From assembly GCA_963575745.1 (NCBI GenBank), contig CAUYUJ010010502.1, forward strand, positions 159,383 to 223,382: DNA of 64,000 nt, in the 5' to 3' direction. This DNA comes from Prorocentrum cordatum (Eukaryota > Sar > Dinophyceae > Prorocentrales > Prorocentraceae). The notes below the pieces were generated by a model. The model ran no database searches. It saw only the letters and a program-made list of their open reading frames with translations, and had not been told where the DNA came from. Positions 43,206-54,267 of this stretch are shown here, piece by piece (within the stretch, counting starts at the first letter, position 1; each line of letters opens with the position of its first letter). The position numbers and the translations under genes are program-made.

Positions 43206-43254
43206 TCGTCCTTATGGAAGTATGTCGGCGCATCGCCACGCCTTCTCTCCCTCA

Positions 43255-44440
43255 CTCTCCCATCCTCCTTCTCCTCCTCCGCTCCCTGCGCGTACATCCT
43301 CCTCCCGAGCCCCTTCCCCTTCCAACTCCTCCTCCTCCTGCTCCTCCTCCTCCTCTTTCTCCTCCTCCTCCTCTCCTCCCCCTCCTTCTCCTCCGCCTCC
43401 TCCTCCTCCGTCTCCTCCTCGTCCTGCTCCTTCTCCTCCTCCTCCTCCTCCTCCTTTTCCTCCTCCTCCTCCTCATCCTCCTCCTCTTCCTCCTTCTCCT
43501 CCTTCTCCTCCTCCTCCGCCGTCTCCTCCTCCTCCTCCTCCTCCTTCTCCTCCTCCTCCTCCATTATTCCTCCTTCTAGATAACTTCTCCCTGTCGCACC
43601 CCGAGGCTGGTCGAAAGGGCGGAACGGGCGTTTCGCCTGAGACTTCCCCACCACGAAGGATCCTGAGGCTAGAAATTAAGACCAGCATCTCGGATGGAGG
43701 GCTGGTCGTTTTCAGAATGTGGCTCTCGCTTTAGCGCCGCGCACCTTCGTCTTGAACAAGTTGAACGAGTTTCACAGATAGAAGTAGAAGGCGGGTGGTT
43801 TTCAAAGTGTGGCTCTCGCCCCCGCGCCGCGCACATTCGCCTTGAACAGGTGCAGCTGTTTCACCGATGGAAGGCGGGTGTTTGCTTCAATGTGGTTCCC
43901 GCCTTAGCGCCTCGCACATTCGCCTTGACCAAATGCCAGAACTTCACGGATGGAGGGCGGGTGGCTTTCAAAATGCGGCTCTCGCCTCTGCGCCGAGCAC
44001 ACTCGTCGTTATGTTCAGCAGCAGCTTCACGGGTGGAGGGCGGCGCATTTTCAAATCGTGTCTTTCCGCTTAGCGCCGCGAGCATTCGTTTTAAGACGTT
44101 GGAGCATGTTCAAATATTATTATGGCTTACGTCCCAGACATGGTGTTTTGGCACGATGACGGAATGCCAGGGCGCAACAGTCACGTTGATCCGCGGTGCT
44201 GAAATCCCAGGAATGGTGTTTTGCGGCGAAGCAGGATCGCCAAGACGCAACACTACCGGTGAATCGCGGCGTTGATGTCCCAGGGATGATGTTCTGGTAC
44301 AGTTATGGATTCTCAAGCGGCTGTCTTCCAACGGGGCACCTTCTTCAGCGAGTAGGAATCCGTGTAGGGGCATGTGGGGAGCAAAATTGGAGGGAGGGTT
44401 TATTGTAATATCGTTGGCGGGTCTTGGGCTTGCACTGGCC
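43255..44440 (+). repeat. Composite repeat, copy B (most complete)
   Basis: Plus-strand order: TCC microsatellite (43255-43570); leader (43576-43690; CGCACCCCGAGGCTGG, GTTTCGCCTGAGACTTCCCC); five units of 82-90 bp with anchors at 43692, 43776, 43866, 43948 and 44031; a second repeat of about 70 bp, about three copies (44118-44310; CCAGGAATGGTGTTTTGCGG); then a tail (44310-44440; GTAATATCGTTGGCGGGTCT) leading into the next TCC tract. Unit core: GTTTTCAAAATGTGGCTCTC followed by TAGCGCCGCGCAC. Frames give LHGWRAGGFQ-type peptides, not a known domain. Confidence 0.85.
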
Positions 44441-44444
44441 CCCC

Positions 44445-44870
44445 TCTCCCTCCTTCTCCTCCTCCTCCTCCTCCTCCTCCACCTCCTCGTCCTCCTCCTC
44501 CTCCTCCTCCTCTTCATCTATCACCTCCTTTTCATCCTTCTCCTCCCGCCTCCTCCCTCCTCCCTCCTCCCCCCTCCTTCCATCTCCCCCTCGCGCCCTC
44601 CCTCCTCCTCCTCCTCGTCCTTCTCCTCCTCCTCCTCCTCTTCCTCCTCCTCCTCCTCTCCTCCTCCTCCTCTCATCATCCATTCCCCATTCCTCCATTC
44701 CTCCATTCCTCCATTCCTCCTCCTCCTCCTCCTCCTCCTCCTCCTCCTCCTCCTCCTCCTCCTCCCTCTCCTCCTCCTCCTCCTCCGTCTCCTCCTCGTC
44801 ATCCTCGATTTCCTCCTCCTCGACCTCATCGTCCTCCTTCTCCTCCTCCGCCTCCTCCTCCCCCCCCTCC
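44445..44870 (+). repeat. (TCC)n microsatellite, about 425 bp
   Basis: TCC/CTC tract with an internal (CATTCCTC)n patch at 44685-44718. It follows the tail of composite copy B exactly as the TCC tract follows the tail of copy A. A purine (GAG) tract lies nearby at 45020-45140. Confidence 0.95.
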
Positions 44871-45140
44871 TTCACCGCCCCCCGCGCGCGGCACCACGGG
44901 AGGCCCGAGGCCCCGACAGCGCCCCGGGCAGCGCCTCCGCCGGAGCGGGCAGTGCCCCCGCAGGCGCAGGAGGCGCCTGCACTCGCCCTGGCGAGGCACT
45001 GCCCTGCGGCAGCCTGCCGAGGGGACGAGGAGGAGGAGGACGAACGCGAGGGGGAGGAAGAGAAGAAGAAGAGGAGGATGAGGGAGGAGGAGGGGGGAGG
45101 AGGGGGGAAGAGGAGGACGAGGACGAGGAGGAGGAGGAAC

Positions 45141-45740
45141 GCTACCGCCAAAGGGGGACAACCAGGAAGCATGGGGCGGGATCAGCCCGCAGGCCGCGGT
45201 GAGAGAGTCCCGAGTCCATGTCAGCCTGGCACCACACTAAACGTAGCAAAATCAGAAAACACCGAGTCATTTGGTCCTTTGTTGGGCCAGGGCGTTGATG
45301 GCCGCACTTCGTCTGCCAGTGGCGCGAAGACGGGCATGGGCGAATTGCACCGCTCGCCTCGGACAGTGCAGGCCTTGAGCACACGCTGCGTTAAAGGCAA
45401 AATAGATCACGCCAGCGTTAGCTGCATGGGCAAGGACCTCGTCGCGAGACTGCACTTCCCAAAAACAAGGCAGGATTACGGCGAGATGGTCAGATCCAAT
45501 GGAGGGGAATATGGCGAACAAGGAAGGACGCAAAGTGAGGACACACTACATGGTGACTGATCTGACCGCCCGCTAGGTTATGGCACCTAGACTGGCAACT
45601 TCCTGTACGTTGGTCGAATCGACATGCAGTGGGCTACGCATTCAAGAAAGTTCGAATCACAGCCGTCTCACAAACTTATCCTGGAGAAGGACCCCACCAT
45701 ATGCAGCTGTGGGTACCGCAATTGTGAATATCTTCTTCGG
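45141..45740. other. No recognised gene
   Basis: A minus-strand frame (45533-45267) has IGSDHLAVILPCFWE, reminiscent of the last EN motif of a LINE, but nothing supports it on either side. Otherwise mixed sequence. Confidence 0.3.
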
Positions 45741-46942
45741 TGACGCTCCCCATGGGGCCACGAAGCGCTGCGCTGGGTGGGGGGGATGGCATGCAGGCGG
45801 TAGCACTGGGGCGTCGGTGGAGCTCCCTATGAGGCCACGAAGCGCTGTTCTGCGTGGGTGAAAATGCCAAATTGGGCTTCCGGGACGCATGCGGACGGTC
45901 CCACTCGGGGCTTCGGTGGAACTTCCTATGGGACCACGAAGCGCTGTACTGGGTGGGTGAAAATCCCAAATTGGGTTTCCGGGGCGCATGCGGACGGTCC
46001 CACCGGGGGCTTCGGTGGAGCTCCCTATGGGGCCACGAAGCGCTGTACTGGGTGGGTGAAACTACCAAACTGAATGTGTGGGACGCATGTGGCCGGTCCG
46101 ACATGGGGTTTCGGCGGAGCTCCCTATTAGGGGCCACGAAATGGTTTACTTGGTGGGTGAAAATGTCAATTGCGTGTGCGGGACGCATGTGGGCGGTCCC
46201 ACTGAGGGCTTCGGTGGAGCTCCCGATGGGGCCACGAAGCGCTGTACTGGGTGGGTGAAAATGCAAAATTGCGCGTGCGGGGCGCATTCGGACGGCCCCA
46301 GTGGCCACGAAACGGTGTATTGGTTGTGGCGGACGCACGTGGCCACCCCTACTGGGGCCGTGGGTGGAGCTCCCTATGGGGCTACGAAGCGCTGTACTGG
46401 GTGTGGCGGACGCATGGGGCCTTCGGTCGAGCTCCCTATGGGGCCGCGAAGCGCTGTACTGGGTGTGGCGGACGCACGTGGCCACCCCCACTGGGGCCTG
46501 AGGTGGGGCTCCCTATGGGGCCACGAAACGGTGTATTGGGTGTGGCGGACGCATGTGGCCACCCCCACTGGGACGTTGGGCGGGGCCCCCTATGGGGCCA
46601 CGAAGCGCCGTAGTGGGTGTGGCGGACGCATGTGGCCACCCCAACTGGGACATTGGGTGGAGCTCCCTATGGGGCCACGAAGCGCCGTACTGGGTGTGGC
46701 GGACGCATGCAGCCACCCCCACTGGGGCCTTCGGTCGAGCTCCCTATGGGGCTACGAAGCGCTGTATTGATTGTGGCGGACGCATGTGGCCACCCCCACT
46801 AGGGCCTGGAGCTCCCTATGGGGCCACGAAGCGCCGTACTGAGTGTGGCGGGCGCATGTGGCCACCCCCACTGGGGCCTTGGGCGGGGCCTCCTATGGGG
46901 CCACGAAACTGTGCATTGGGTGTGGCGGACGCATGTGGCCAC

Positions 46943-46957
46943 CCCCACTGGGGCATT
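46943..46957 (+). repeat. Target-site duplication, retrogene copy 1 (left)
   Basis: CCCCACTGGGGCATT directly precedes the poly(A) side; CCCCACTGGGACATT follows the spliced-leader side at 48116-48130. In uninterrupted array units the same bases run on as GGGTGGAGCTCC, so these are the duplicated target bases. Being inside a tandem array, the exact length is slightly ambiguous. Confidence 0.7.
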
Positions 46958-48114
46958 ATTTTTTGCGTAGGCTGGCCGAGCGCGGCGCCCGGGTCCGCAC
47001 GCCCTCCCGCCGACGCGCCAGCCAGCAGGAGGCCCTGGCCGTCCACGACCGCGAACGCGAGGCCGAGGGCGCCGAGGGAGGGCGCCGCGGCCGCCCGCGC
47101 CTAGGGCGGGGCCCGCCGCCGCCCGCGAGGCCAGCGAGGCCGCCGAGCGCCAAGGGCGCGGCGGCCGCCAGGCCGAGCCCCACCGCCGGGAGCGGGGCCT
47201 AGACCCCCCGAAGGGGCGGCGCCCCCGCAAGCGCGTGGACCTAGTACGGGAGCACCAGGTCCAGCATGCGCTGGATCTCCTCGCGCATCGCCTCCGAGGA
47301 CGGAAGCTGCGCGCGGAACAGGACGTCGTCGGCAGCAGCCCGCGCGCCCTGGCACGCCTCGAAGGAGTCCAGGGCCGCCAGCCCGCCGACGGGCAGCGCG
47401 GCGCGCACCGCCTCCAGGGGGCCCGCCGCCGCCACCGCCCCCCCCAGCGCGACCAGAGGGGGCCCCAGGGAAGCCGCCGCCGCCTCGGCAGGCGGGCCGA
47501 GGCCCGCGCCTGCCGCCGCCGCCGCCGCTGCACCCGGAGCAGCCTCCGACGGCGCCCGCCGCCGGCCCCGCCTCCTCCGCGAGCCCCGAGAGGCGCGGGG
47601 AGGCAGGCCGTCGGCCCACTCGTCGTCCAGAGACCCGCCCATCGCGTCTGCCGACCCCGCGGGGCCCACCAGCGGGCCCGTCTCCGCGAAGAGCGCCTCC
47701 CCGACCGCCATGACCAGGAGCGCCAGCCACGCCCGCCGCGCCCGCGGCAGGGGCCTCCGCCCCAGGGGGGGCACCAGCCGCAGCGCGCCGCGCCGCCAGC
47801 CTCGCCCGCCGCCTGCGGCGTCGCTCCTTGTTGGTGTCGTTGGGCCCCCGAGGCGCAGCCGCCGCCGCGGGCGCAGGCCGCGCCTCGGCGCCTGCCGCGA
47901 AGGCAGCCGCCGACAGCGCGGAGCGCGCCACCGCAGCAACAGTGCGCCAAGGAGCCCCCGCGTCCACAGCACCGCGGACCGCTGCGCGCACCGGCAGCGC
48001 GAGGTCCACGGCCGCGCAAGCCCCTCAAGCCGCGCGCAGGCCAGCCATCCCGAGGCGGAAGCCCGAGGCGGAGGCGCGGCATGCGATCGCTTGAGCCAAA
48101 AAAATGTCTACGAA
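46958..48114 (-). pseudogene. Processed retrogene copy 1 (spliced leader to poly(A))
   Basis: A reverse-transcribed mRNA of about 1.13 kb inserted in the repeat array. At its 5' end (48114-48090) is a spliced-leader remnant and at its 3' end an A6 tract (46959-46964). Protein-like reading: VDLALPVRAAVRGAVDAGAP, WRTVAAVARSALSAAAFAAG and NDTNKERRRRRRARLAARRA in one frame. After a shift near 47800 it reads RRAWLALLVMAVGEALFAET, GPLVGPAGSADAMGGSLDDE, AALDSFEACQGARAAADDVL and MREEIQRMLDLVLPY with TAG at 47241. A second frame break lies near the N-terminus. The protein would be about 285 residues: an Ala-rich helix, a very basic stretch, one hydrophobic segment and an acidic C-terminus. I do not recognise it. 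Confidence 0.75.
48090..48114 (-). other. Relict dinoflagellate spliced leader, copy 1
   Basis: On the minus strand it reads TTCGTAGACATTTTTTTGGC followed by TCAAG. Compared with the dinoflagellate leader (CCGTAGCCATTTTGGCTCAA core) it has one C-to-T, one C-to-A and three extra T in the T run. In dinoflagellates this leader is added to mRNAs by trans-splicing, so finding it in genomic DNA just 5' of a gene marks a retroposed cDNA. Confidence 0.75.
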
Positions 48115-49003
48115 GCCCCACTGGGACATTGGGTGGAGCTCCCAATGGGGCCACGAAGCGCCGTACTGGGTGTGGCGATCGCACATGGCCACCCCCGCTG
48201 GGGCATTGGGTGGAGCTCCCGATGGGGCCATGAAGCGCTGTGCTGGGTGTGACGGACGCATGTGGCCACCCTCGCTGGGAGGGGGGGAAGCGGGGGGAGG
48301 AGACGCGGGGACCGTCTCTTCAAAACGAGGACCCAACACCACAGGATGGTTTGCAACAGCTGAACATACTTGGAGGTCAGGAAGAGCCTAAAGCGCATCG
48401 GATCAATAAGAGGTTGAGTAGCTGTACTGGGCGTGGCGGACGCATGTGGCCACCCCCACTGGGGCCTTCGGTCGAGCTCCCTATGGGGCCACGAAACGCT
48501 GCACTGGGTGTGGCGGACGCACGTGGCCACCCCCACTGGGGCCTGAGGCGGGGCCCCCTTATGGGGCAACGAAACGGTGCATTGGGTGTGGCGGACGCAT
48601 GTGGCCACCCCCACTGGGACGTTGGGCGGGGCCCCCTATGGGGCCACGAAGCGCAGTACTGGGTGTGGCGGACGCATGTGGCCACCCCAACTGGGACATT
48701 GGGTGGAGCTCCCTATGGGGCCACGAAGCGCCGTACTGGGTGTGGCGGACGCATGCAGCCACCCCCACTGGGGCCTTCGGTCGAGCTCCCTATGGGGCTA
48801 CGAAGCGCTGTATTGATTGTGGCGGACGCATGTGGCCACCCCCACTAGGGCCTGGAGCTCCCTATGGGGCCACGAAGCGCCGTGCTGAGTGTGGCGGGCG
48901 CATGTGGCCACCCCCACTGGGGCCTTGGGCGGGGCCTCCTATGGGGCCACGAAACTGTGCATTGGGTGTGGCGGATGCATGTGGCCACCCCCGCTGGGGC
49001 ATT

Positions 49004-50159
49004 ATTTTTTTTGCGCAGGCTGGCCGAGCGCGGCGCCCGGGTCCGCACGCCCTCCCGCCGACGCGCCAGCCAGCAGGAGGCCCTGGCCGTCCACGACCGC
49101 GAACGCGAGGCCGAGGGCGCCGAGGGAGGGCGCCGCGGCCGCCCGCGCCTAGGGCGGGGCCCGCCGCCGCCCGCGAGGCCAGCGAGGCCGCCGAGCGCCA
49201 AGGGCGCGGCGGCCGCCAGGCCGAGCCCCACCGCCGGGAGCGGGGCCTAGACCCCCCGAAGGGGCGGCGCCCCCGCAAGCGCGTGGACCTAGTACGGGAG
49301 CACCAGGTCCAGCATGCGCTGGATCTCCTCGCGCATCGCCTCCGAGGGCGGAGGCTGCGCGCGGAACAGGACGTCGTCGGCAGCAGCCCGCGCGCCCTGG
49401 CACGCCTCGAAGGAGTCCAGGGCCGCCAGCCCGCCGACGGGCAGCGCGGCGCGCACCGCCTCCAGGGGGCCCGCCGCCGCCACCGCCGCCCCCAGCGCGA
49501 CCAGAGGGGGCCCCAGGGAAGCCGCCGCCGCCTCGGCAGGCGGGCCGAGGCCCGCGCCTGCCGCCGCCGCCGCCGCTGCACCCGGAGCAGCCTCCGACAG
49601 CGCCCGCCGCCGGCCCCGCCTCCTCCGCGAGCCCCGAGAGGCGCGGGGAGGCAGGCCGTCGGCCCACTCGTCGTCCAGAGACCCGCCCATCGCGTCTGCC
49701 GACCCCGCGGGGCCCACCATCGGGCCCGTCTCCGCGAAGAGCGCCTCCCCGACCGCCACGACCAGGAGCGCCAGCCACGCCCGCCGCGCCCGCGGCAGGG
49801 GCCTCCGCCCCAGGGGGGGCACCAGCCGCAGCGCGCCGCGCCGCCAGCCTCGCCCGCCGCCTGCGGCGTCGCTCCTTGTTGGTGTCGTTGGGCACCCGAA
49901 GCGCAGCCGCCGCCGCAGGCGCAGGCCGCGCCCCGGCGCCTGCCGCGAAGGCAGCCGCCGACAGCGCGGAGCGCGCCACCGCAGCAACAGTGCGCCAAGG
50001 AGCCCCCGCGTCCACAGCACCGCGGACCGCTGCGCGCACCGGCAGCGCGAGGTCCACGGCCGCGCAAGCCCCTCAAGCCGCGCGCAGGCCAGCCATCCCG
50101 AGGCGGAAGCCCGAGGCGGAGGCGCGGCATGCGATCGTTTGAGCCAAAATGTCTACGGA
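49004..50159 (-). pseudogene. Processed retrogene copy 2
   Basis: The tandem duplicate of 46958-48114, 2,048 bp downstream. It shares both reading-frame breaks with copy 1, so those arose before the duplication. It differs at scattered sites: for example ALLVVAVGEALFAETGPMVG for the hydrophobic segment, and RAQPPPSEAMREEIQRML near the C-terminus. The tail remnant is A8 (49005-49012). The flanking target bases are CCCCGCTGGGGCATT (48989-49003) and CCCCACTGGGACATT (50161-50175). No promoter could be identified; transcription through the array is possible but unproven. Confidence 0.75.
50138..50159 (-). other. Relict dinoflagellate spliced leader, copy 2
   Basis: The minus strand reads T then CCGTAGACATTTTGGCTCAA then A. 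This matches the dinoflagellate spliced leader at 20 of 22 positions (GCC to GAC, and the final G to A). Copy 1 keeps the final G, so the ancestral insert matched at 21 of 22. An initiator-context ATG lies a few bases downstream. Confidence 0.85.
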
Positions 50160-51079
50160 GCCCCACTGGGACATTGGGTGGAGCTCCCAATGGGGCCACG
50201 AAGCGCCGTACTGGGTGTGGCGATCGCCGCACATGGCCACCCCCACTGGGGCTTTGGGTGGAGCTCCCGATGGGGCCATGAAGCGCTGTGCTGGGTGTGA
50301 CGGACGCATGTGGCCACCCTCGCTGGGAGGGGGGGAAGCGGGGGGAGGAGACGCGGGGACCGTCTCTTCAAAACGAGGACCCAACACCACAGGATGGTTT
50401 GCAACAGCTGAACATACTTGGAGGTCAGGAAGAGCCTAAAGCGCATCGGATCAATAAGAGGTTGAGTAGCTGTACTGGGTGTGGCGGACGCATGTGGCCA
50501 CCCCCACTGGGGCCTTCGGTCGAGCTCCCTATGGGGCCACGAAACGCTGTACTGGGTGTGGCGGACGCATGTGGCCACCCCCACTGGGGCCTGAGGCGGG
50601 CCCCCCTTATGGGGCAACGAAACGGTGCATTGGGTGTGGCGGACGCATGTGCCCCCCCCCCCCCCACTGGGACATAGAGCGGGGCCCCCTATGGGGCCAC
50701 GAAACGCCGTACTGGGTGTGGCGGACGCATGTGGCCGCCCCAACTGGGACATTGGGTGGGGCTCCCTGTGGGGTCACGAAGCGCCGTGCTGGGTGTGGCG
50801 GACGCATGCAGCCACCCCCACTGAGGCCTTGGGTGGAGCTCCCTATGGGGCTACGAAGCGCTGCTCCCTATGGGGCCACGAAGCGCTGTACTGGGTGTGA
50901 CGGACGCATGTGGCCACCCTGACTGGGAGGGGGGGCAGCGGGAGGAGGAGACGCGGGGACCGTCTCTTCAAAACGAAAACCCAACACCACAGGATGGCTT
51001 GCAACAGCTGAACATACTTGGAGGTGGGGAAGAGCCGAAAGCGGATCGGATCAATAGGAGGTTGAGTAGCAGTAGGAGT

Positions 51080-53130
51080 CAAATATCAAACTTTACCTCC
51101 GACTTGAATTTCAACCAATACATCGGGTAGTTCACTGTCGATGACCTTCGTGAAGGGTTTTGGAGACGCCTGGGAGGAATCTGATTCGCAGACTTCGAGC
51201 AGGAGGTGGCGCCCCGATAGGCATTCATCCTACTGTAGAGCACCGAATTGGAGAAGAGAGAATGGGCATAACGAGCTGTGATACGGGCACCATCTGACGC
51301 CATCACGGTTGTCCGCCAAACGCTCATCTCGTGGAAGGCGGGGCCCTGATCGGCGGCACTGATCATCGCCGCCTGCGACGCGGAGATGAGGCGGGCAGCG
51401 TCTTTGCCAAGTCCCACCGCACTCGTGCGGAAGCAAACTTGCGGCGGAAACCCACGCCGAGGAGCGCGATCCAGGGCTGGGTGTGACTCGCGCCATTGTT
51501 CCCTGGCAAACTTCGGAAATGACAGGAACTAGGCGACGTGGTTACATTTTTGGGCAACGTAGGTGTTGTAGGCCACTATACTTTGCGCTCGAGCTTCTCA
51601 CCTATCCCTGTGATTTCGTGAACACGAGAAACGAGACTACCGATATGAGCCCGCCACGCGAGATCAACAGCATTGTGGCCTACAGCTACACCTCGGCATA
51701 CGGCATTGTTCTGGATCCTGAACCGCGGGAGGTCGAGCCTGACCCTGAAAACCTCTGAATGGTCTGCCGACCGCTCTGGATATTGACCATGGGGGGACCA
51801 GGCCAGCGACAGGCCCGGCGCGAACGAGACGGATCGCGGCAAGGAAACATTCGAGCACGTCCGCGCGGGCGAAGCTTAAACCGCTGGCGAACGCAATCAA
51901 ACCGAATGCGAGCATGCACTGGAGGCTCTAAATGCGCCAAATCACGGGATGCATGATAAGAGCGATGTGGGCCCCAGACAGAGGGCAGCCCTGCTTCGTC
52001 CCTCTCGCCGCCCAAAACCGACTAGCATTGGGCGCGGGGGGCCGATGGAGTTGAAAGCCTCTGGCAGAGCCCCAATGCCCGCGAGGATCGTCTCTGGGAG
52101 CAGCATCTCACCTGCAATCTTGAAGAGCCACTGGTGGAAGACGCGCAGGAAAGACTGGCGGGCGACGAACAGGCAGCCACCAGCATGCACCTGTCCAAGA
52201 CCACCTGCCCATCCCAGCAGGTGGCCTTCAAAGAGGACGTGATTGCCTACTGGGCCCCTCACCTTGACAAACCCTCTCTGAGTAGGATCAGCAATTTCTG
52301 TGGCCGCGGCATGGAGGGGTCGGGCAAGAGCAGAGCACGCGATTTTGTCGTCCGCTTCGGAGACGGAGAGGAGACGGGCGCCCTTGGGAAACCGGTCTTC
52401 CCGACCCCCTTGGGCAACGGCCCCTTCGGGAAGAAACGCGGACCTGCAAGCGTTGAACTCCGATTCGATGGATCCCGCCAGTGAAGAAATGGAGGGGGAG
52501 GGAGTAGAGCGCCTGCTCCACCGGCAAACTGGCCGCCGCCCAGGTAGCGCACGGAACGCCATCTGGGCACGCCGCGGCGTCTTCCCTAGCAAGAACTCCC
52601 CGAACAAAATCATCCTTCAAGAGAACCCGATCATGCCGCTGGTGGGATTGCTGCACATTGATAACCAACGCCATCGATAGCCTGGGCACGCGCAAAGCAA
52701 GGATCACCACCTCGGAGTTCACCCCCCGGGCATCGGAGGAAACTTGGCCCCGGCAATCGCGGAAAAACTCATGGGCCACATGGGGGCCTCCGTGAACAAC
52801 TTCTCTGGGGGGCGCTGACGCCAGCGAGCCTCGTGGCGGGTCTGTCCGCAGCCCGGGCCGAGAACGAATGCGAGCGAGAGAAGCGGCGCGCCTGTCACTG
52901 CTGAGACCTGGGCATTGAAGCACCTGCGCTTCCTGACTGCTCGACGCATCTCGATGGCGCTGGCTGAAGTGATCGCGGAGCGCGATCAATTCCTTCCAAA
53001 CGAGCGCGTCGGGATGGACTCGGCAATCGCGCCCGGCGCGGGCCTCGTCGCGTCGGCGATGCGCGCGCAGCAGCTGAAGACAGGCGCGCGCCTTGGAAGC
53101 CAAACGCTCTGCACCTGTGGCTTCGATCAA
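51080..53130 (-). pseudogene. LINE 5 linker, reverse transcriptase and C-terminus (broken)
   Basis: Pieces in several frames follow the RT order. Linker: RVLLKDDFVRGVLAREDAAA and CPDGVPCATWAAAS (the PGPDGxPxxxW position). Palm: ARLLSVSEADDKIACSALAR, EIADPTQRGFVKVRGPVGNH (QRGF motif), and FHQWLFKIAGEMLLPETILA. The YADD region reads FARADVLECFLAAIR, so the catalytic pair is degraded. Motif B lies near 51990 where the frame shifts. The C-terminal stretch (51417-51079; DAARLISASQAAMISAADQG) ends at the repeat array. Not functional. Confidence 0.7.
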
Positions 53131-53502
53131 TTAGTGCAGCTGGTGAGCGGCGCATCTTATGGGAGCTTTGATGCCCCGCGCTCGTCCAGGAGCGGTGAGA
53201 TCCAGGATGTCATCGGCAATGAGCATGTCCATGAAGTCAACAAACTTGGAGCGTCTGGTGATCCAGATGGGCACTCGTGGTTTTCCCACTCCATTAAAGC
53301 CGAGCCCGGCGAACGGTTTCAAGCACGTGAACAGGAACATGGTCGGAGGGCTCACCGTGGTCAGTGACGGCCCGAGCAGTACCCTGAGTAACCCTACAAT
53401 CCATCATAAGAACAGCCGGTGGGAGATTTGTACAACGACAATCCAATCTAGCATGCGATGCGTCCTGCTCGGTGGTGCGACAATGAGTATCCATCGGCTG
53501 CT

Positions 53503-54165
53503 CTACCTCGCCACACCTGGGGACAATTTCATCGAACACGCTGGAAAACCGAACCTGACCAGAGCGCTCATAATCGCTGCGAACCGAGCAACGACTTTCA
53601 CCATGTAGTAGTAGTTGGAATCCCCGACAATGAAGCACGCGTTGAGGGGGGAGAGATGAGACCTGATGTCGTACATTATCTGACGAAAGCATGCTTCCGC
53701 CCACTCTGGCTCGACGTGGAAGTTGGCAATCTGCAAGTCGCCAGCGTCGCTGCATAAAGAAAGCACTGCAAGCCTACCTTCATGGGTGACAGACATTCTG
53801 TGACAAGCAAACTGCTGGACCAGGGCACATCGAACGAAGAAGAAGGTACCACCGGCGCTCGGACATTGACAGAAGGAGCCGTCCACCACCATGTCTTTGT
53901 AATCCTTACACAGAAGTGCCAAGTCACCTTCATGACCGCGACTCTCTGGGACACACAAGATGGCGTGAGAGCGAAGGAGGGAGGAAAGACACCTGTACTT
54001 CCTACGGCTGCGACCACGAGAGGTGGCAATAGAGCAAAAAACACCTGGACATTCGAGAATCAAATGGAAAAGGTGATTTGGCAGCAGGAGCGGAACAGTA
54101 TCCTGGAGCCCCATTCCAGGCAGGCAAAGTAAATCAGAAGCCGATCCACTGGCCGAGTGGTCCAA
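53503..54165 (-). pseudogene. LINE 5 endonuclease domain
   Basis: A 220-codon frame with SLLRSHAILCVPESRGHEGD (EEP Glu position), SAGGTFFFVRCALVQQFACH, DLQIANFHVEPEWAEACFRQ (NxH), and LNACFIVGDSNYYYMV where the family has GDWN or GDFN. The Glu and the N-x-H positions are retained; the GDxN motif is close to normal. The rest of EN, including the SDH motif, is in other frames downstream (53500-53130) and could not be read with confidence. Confidence 0.7.
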
Positions 54166-54267
54166 ATCAGGCCCGGAACTCTCGGCCCCTAAAGGAGCCT
54201 GTCAAATCACGTTTGGGATGCTGTTGCTCGCGGCGACGAGGGGCATTATGGCGGAGACGTCGAGGCC

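Larger units (their letters stand above)
46373..50468 (+). repeat. Direct tandem duplication, period 2,048 bp
   Basis: Matching landmarks are offset by 2,048 bp: GCTGGCCGAG at 46971 and 49019, and GATCAATAAG at 48401 and 50449. The copies include short repeats, the retrogene and the 145-bp segment, and differ by only scattered substitutions and small indels. The duplication is therefore younger than the retrogene insertion. Confidence 0.9.
45740..51075 (+). repeat. Tandem-repeat array containing two retrogene copies
   Basis: At 45740-46260 the unit is about 99 bp (GGGACGCATGCGGACGGTCC, GGAGCTCCCTATGGGGCCAC, GAAGCGCTGTACTGGGTGGG). From 46300 it is about 75-77 bp (TGTGGCGGACGCATGTGGCC, ACCCCCACTGGGGCCTT). 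The array continues at 48115-48283, 48425-49003, 50160-50330 and 50473-50930. A non-repeat segment of about 145 bp (GACCGTCTCTTCAAAACGAG, CAACAGCTGAACATACTTGG) occurs three times, at 48283-48425, 50331-50473 and 50928-51071. Many frames stay open because the short unit is about 25 codons with few stops. Confidence 0.9.

Noticed and set aside
45267-45533. IGSDHLAVILPCFWE as the end of a LINE endonuclease.
   Set aside because: One motif-like string without any other EN or RT sequence around it.
46799-48184. The 461-codon minus-strand frame as the true retrogene product.
   Set aside because: It is Arg/Gly/Trp/Cys-rich like a shadow frame and runs through the poly(A) remnant into the array; the two other frames are more protein-like.
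48446-50281. A 611-codon plus-strand frame.
   Set aside because: It crosses array repeats and the antisense of the retrogene; stop-free only through GC content.
45740-50930. A CRISPR-like array of ~75-bp repeats.
   Set aside because: No constant repeat alternating with unique spacers; unit variants are tandem, and the host is eukaryotic.
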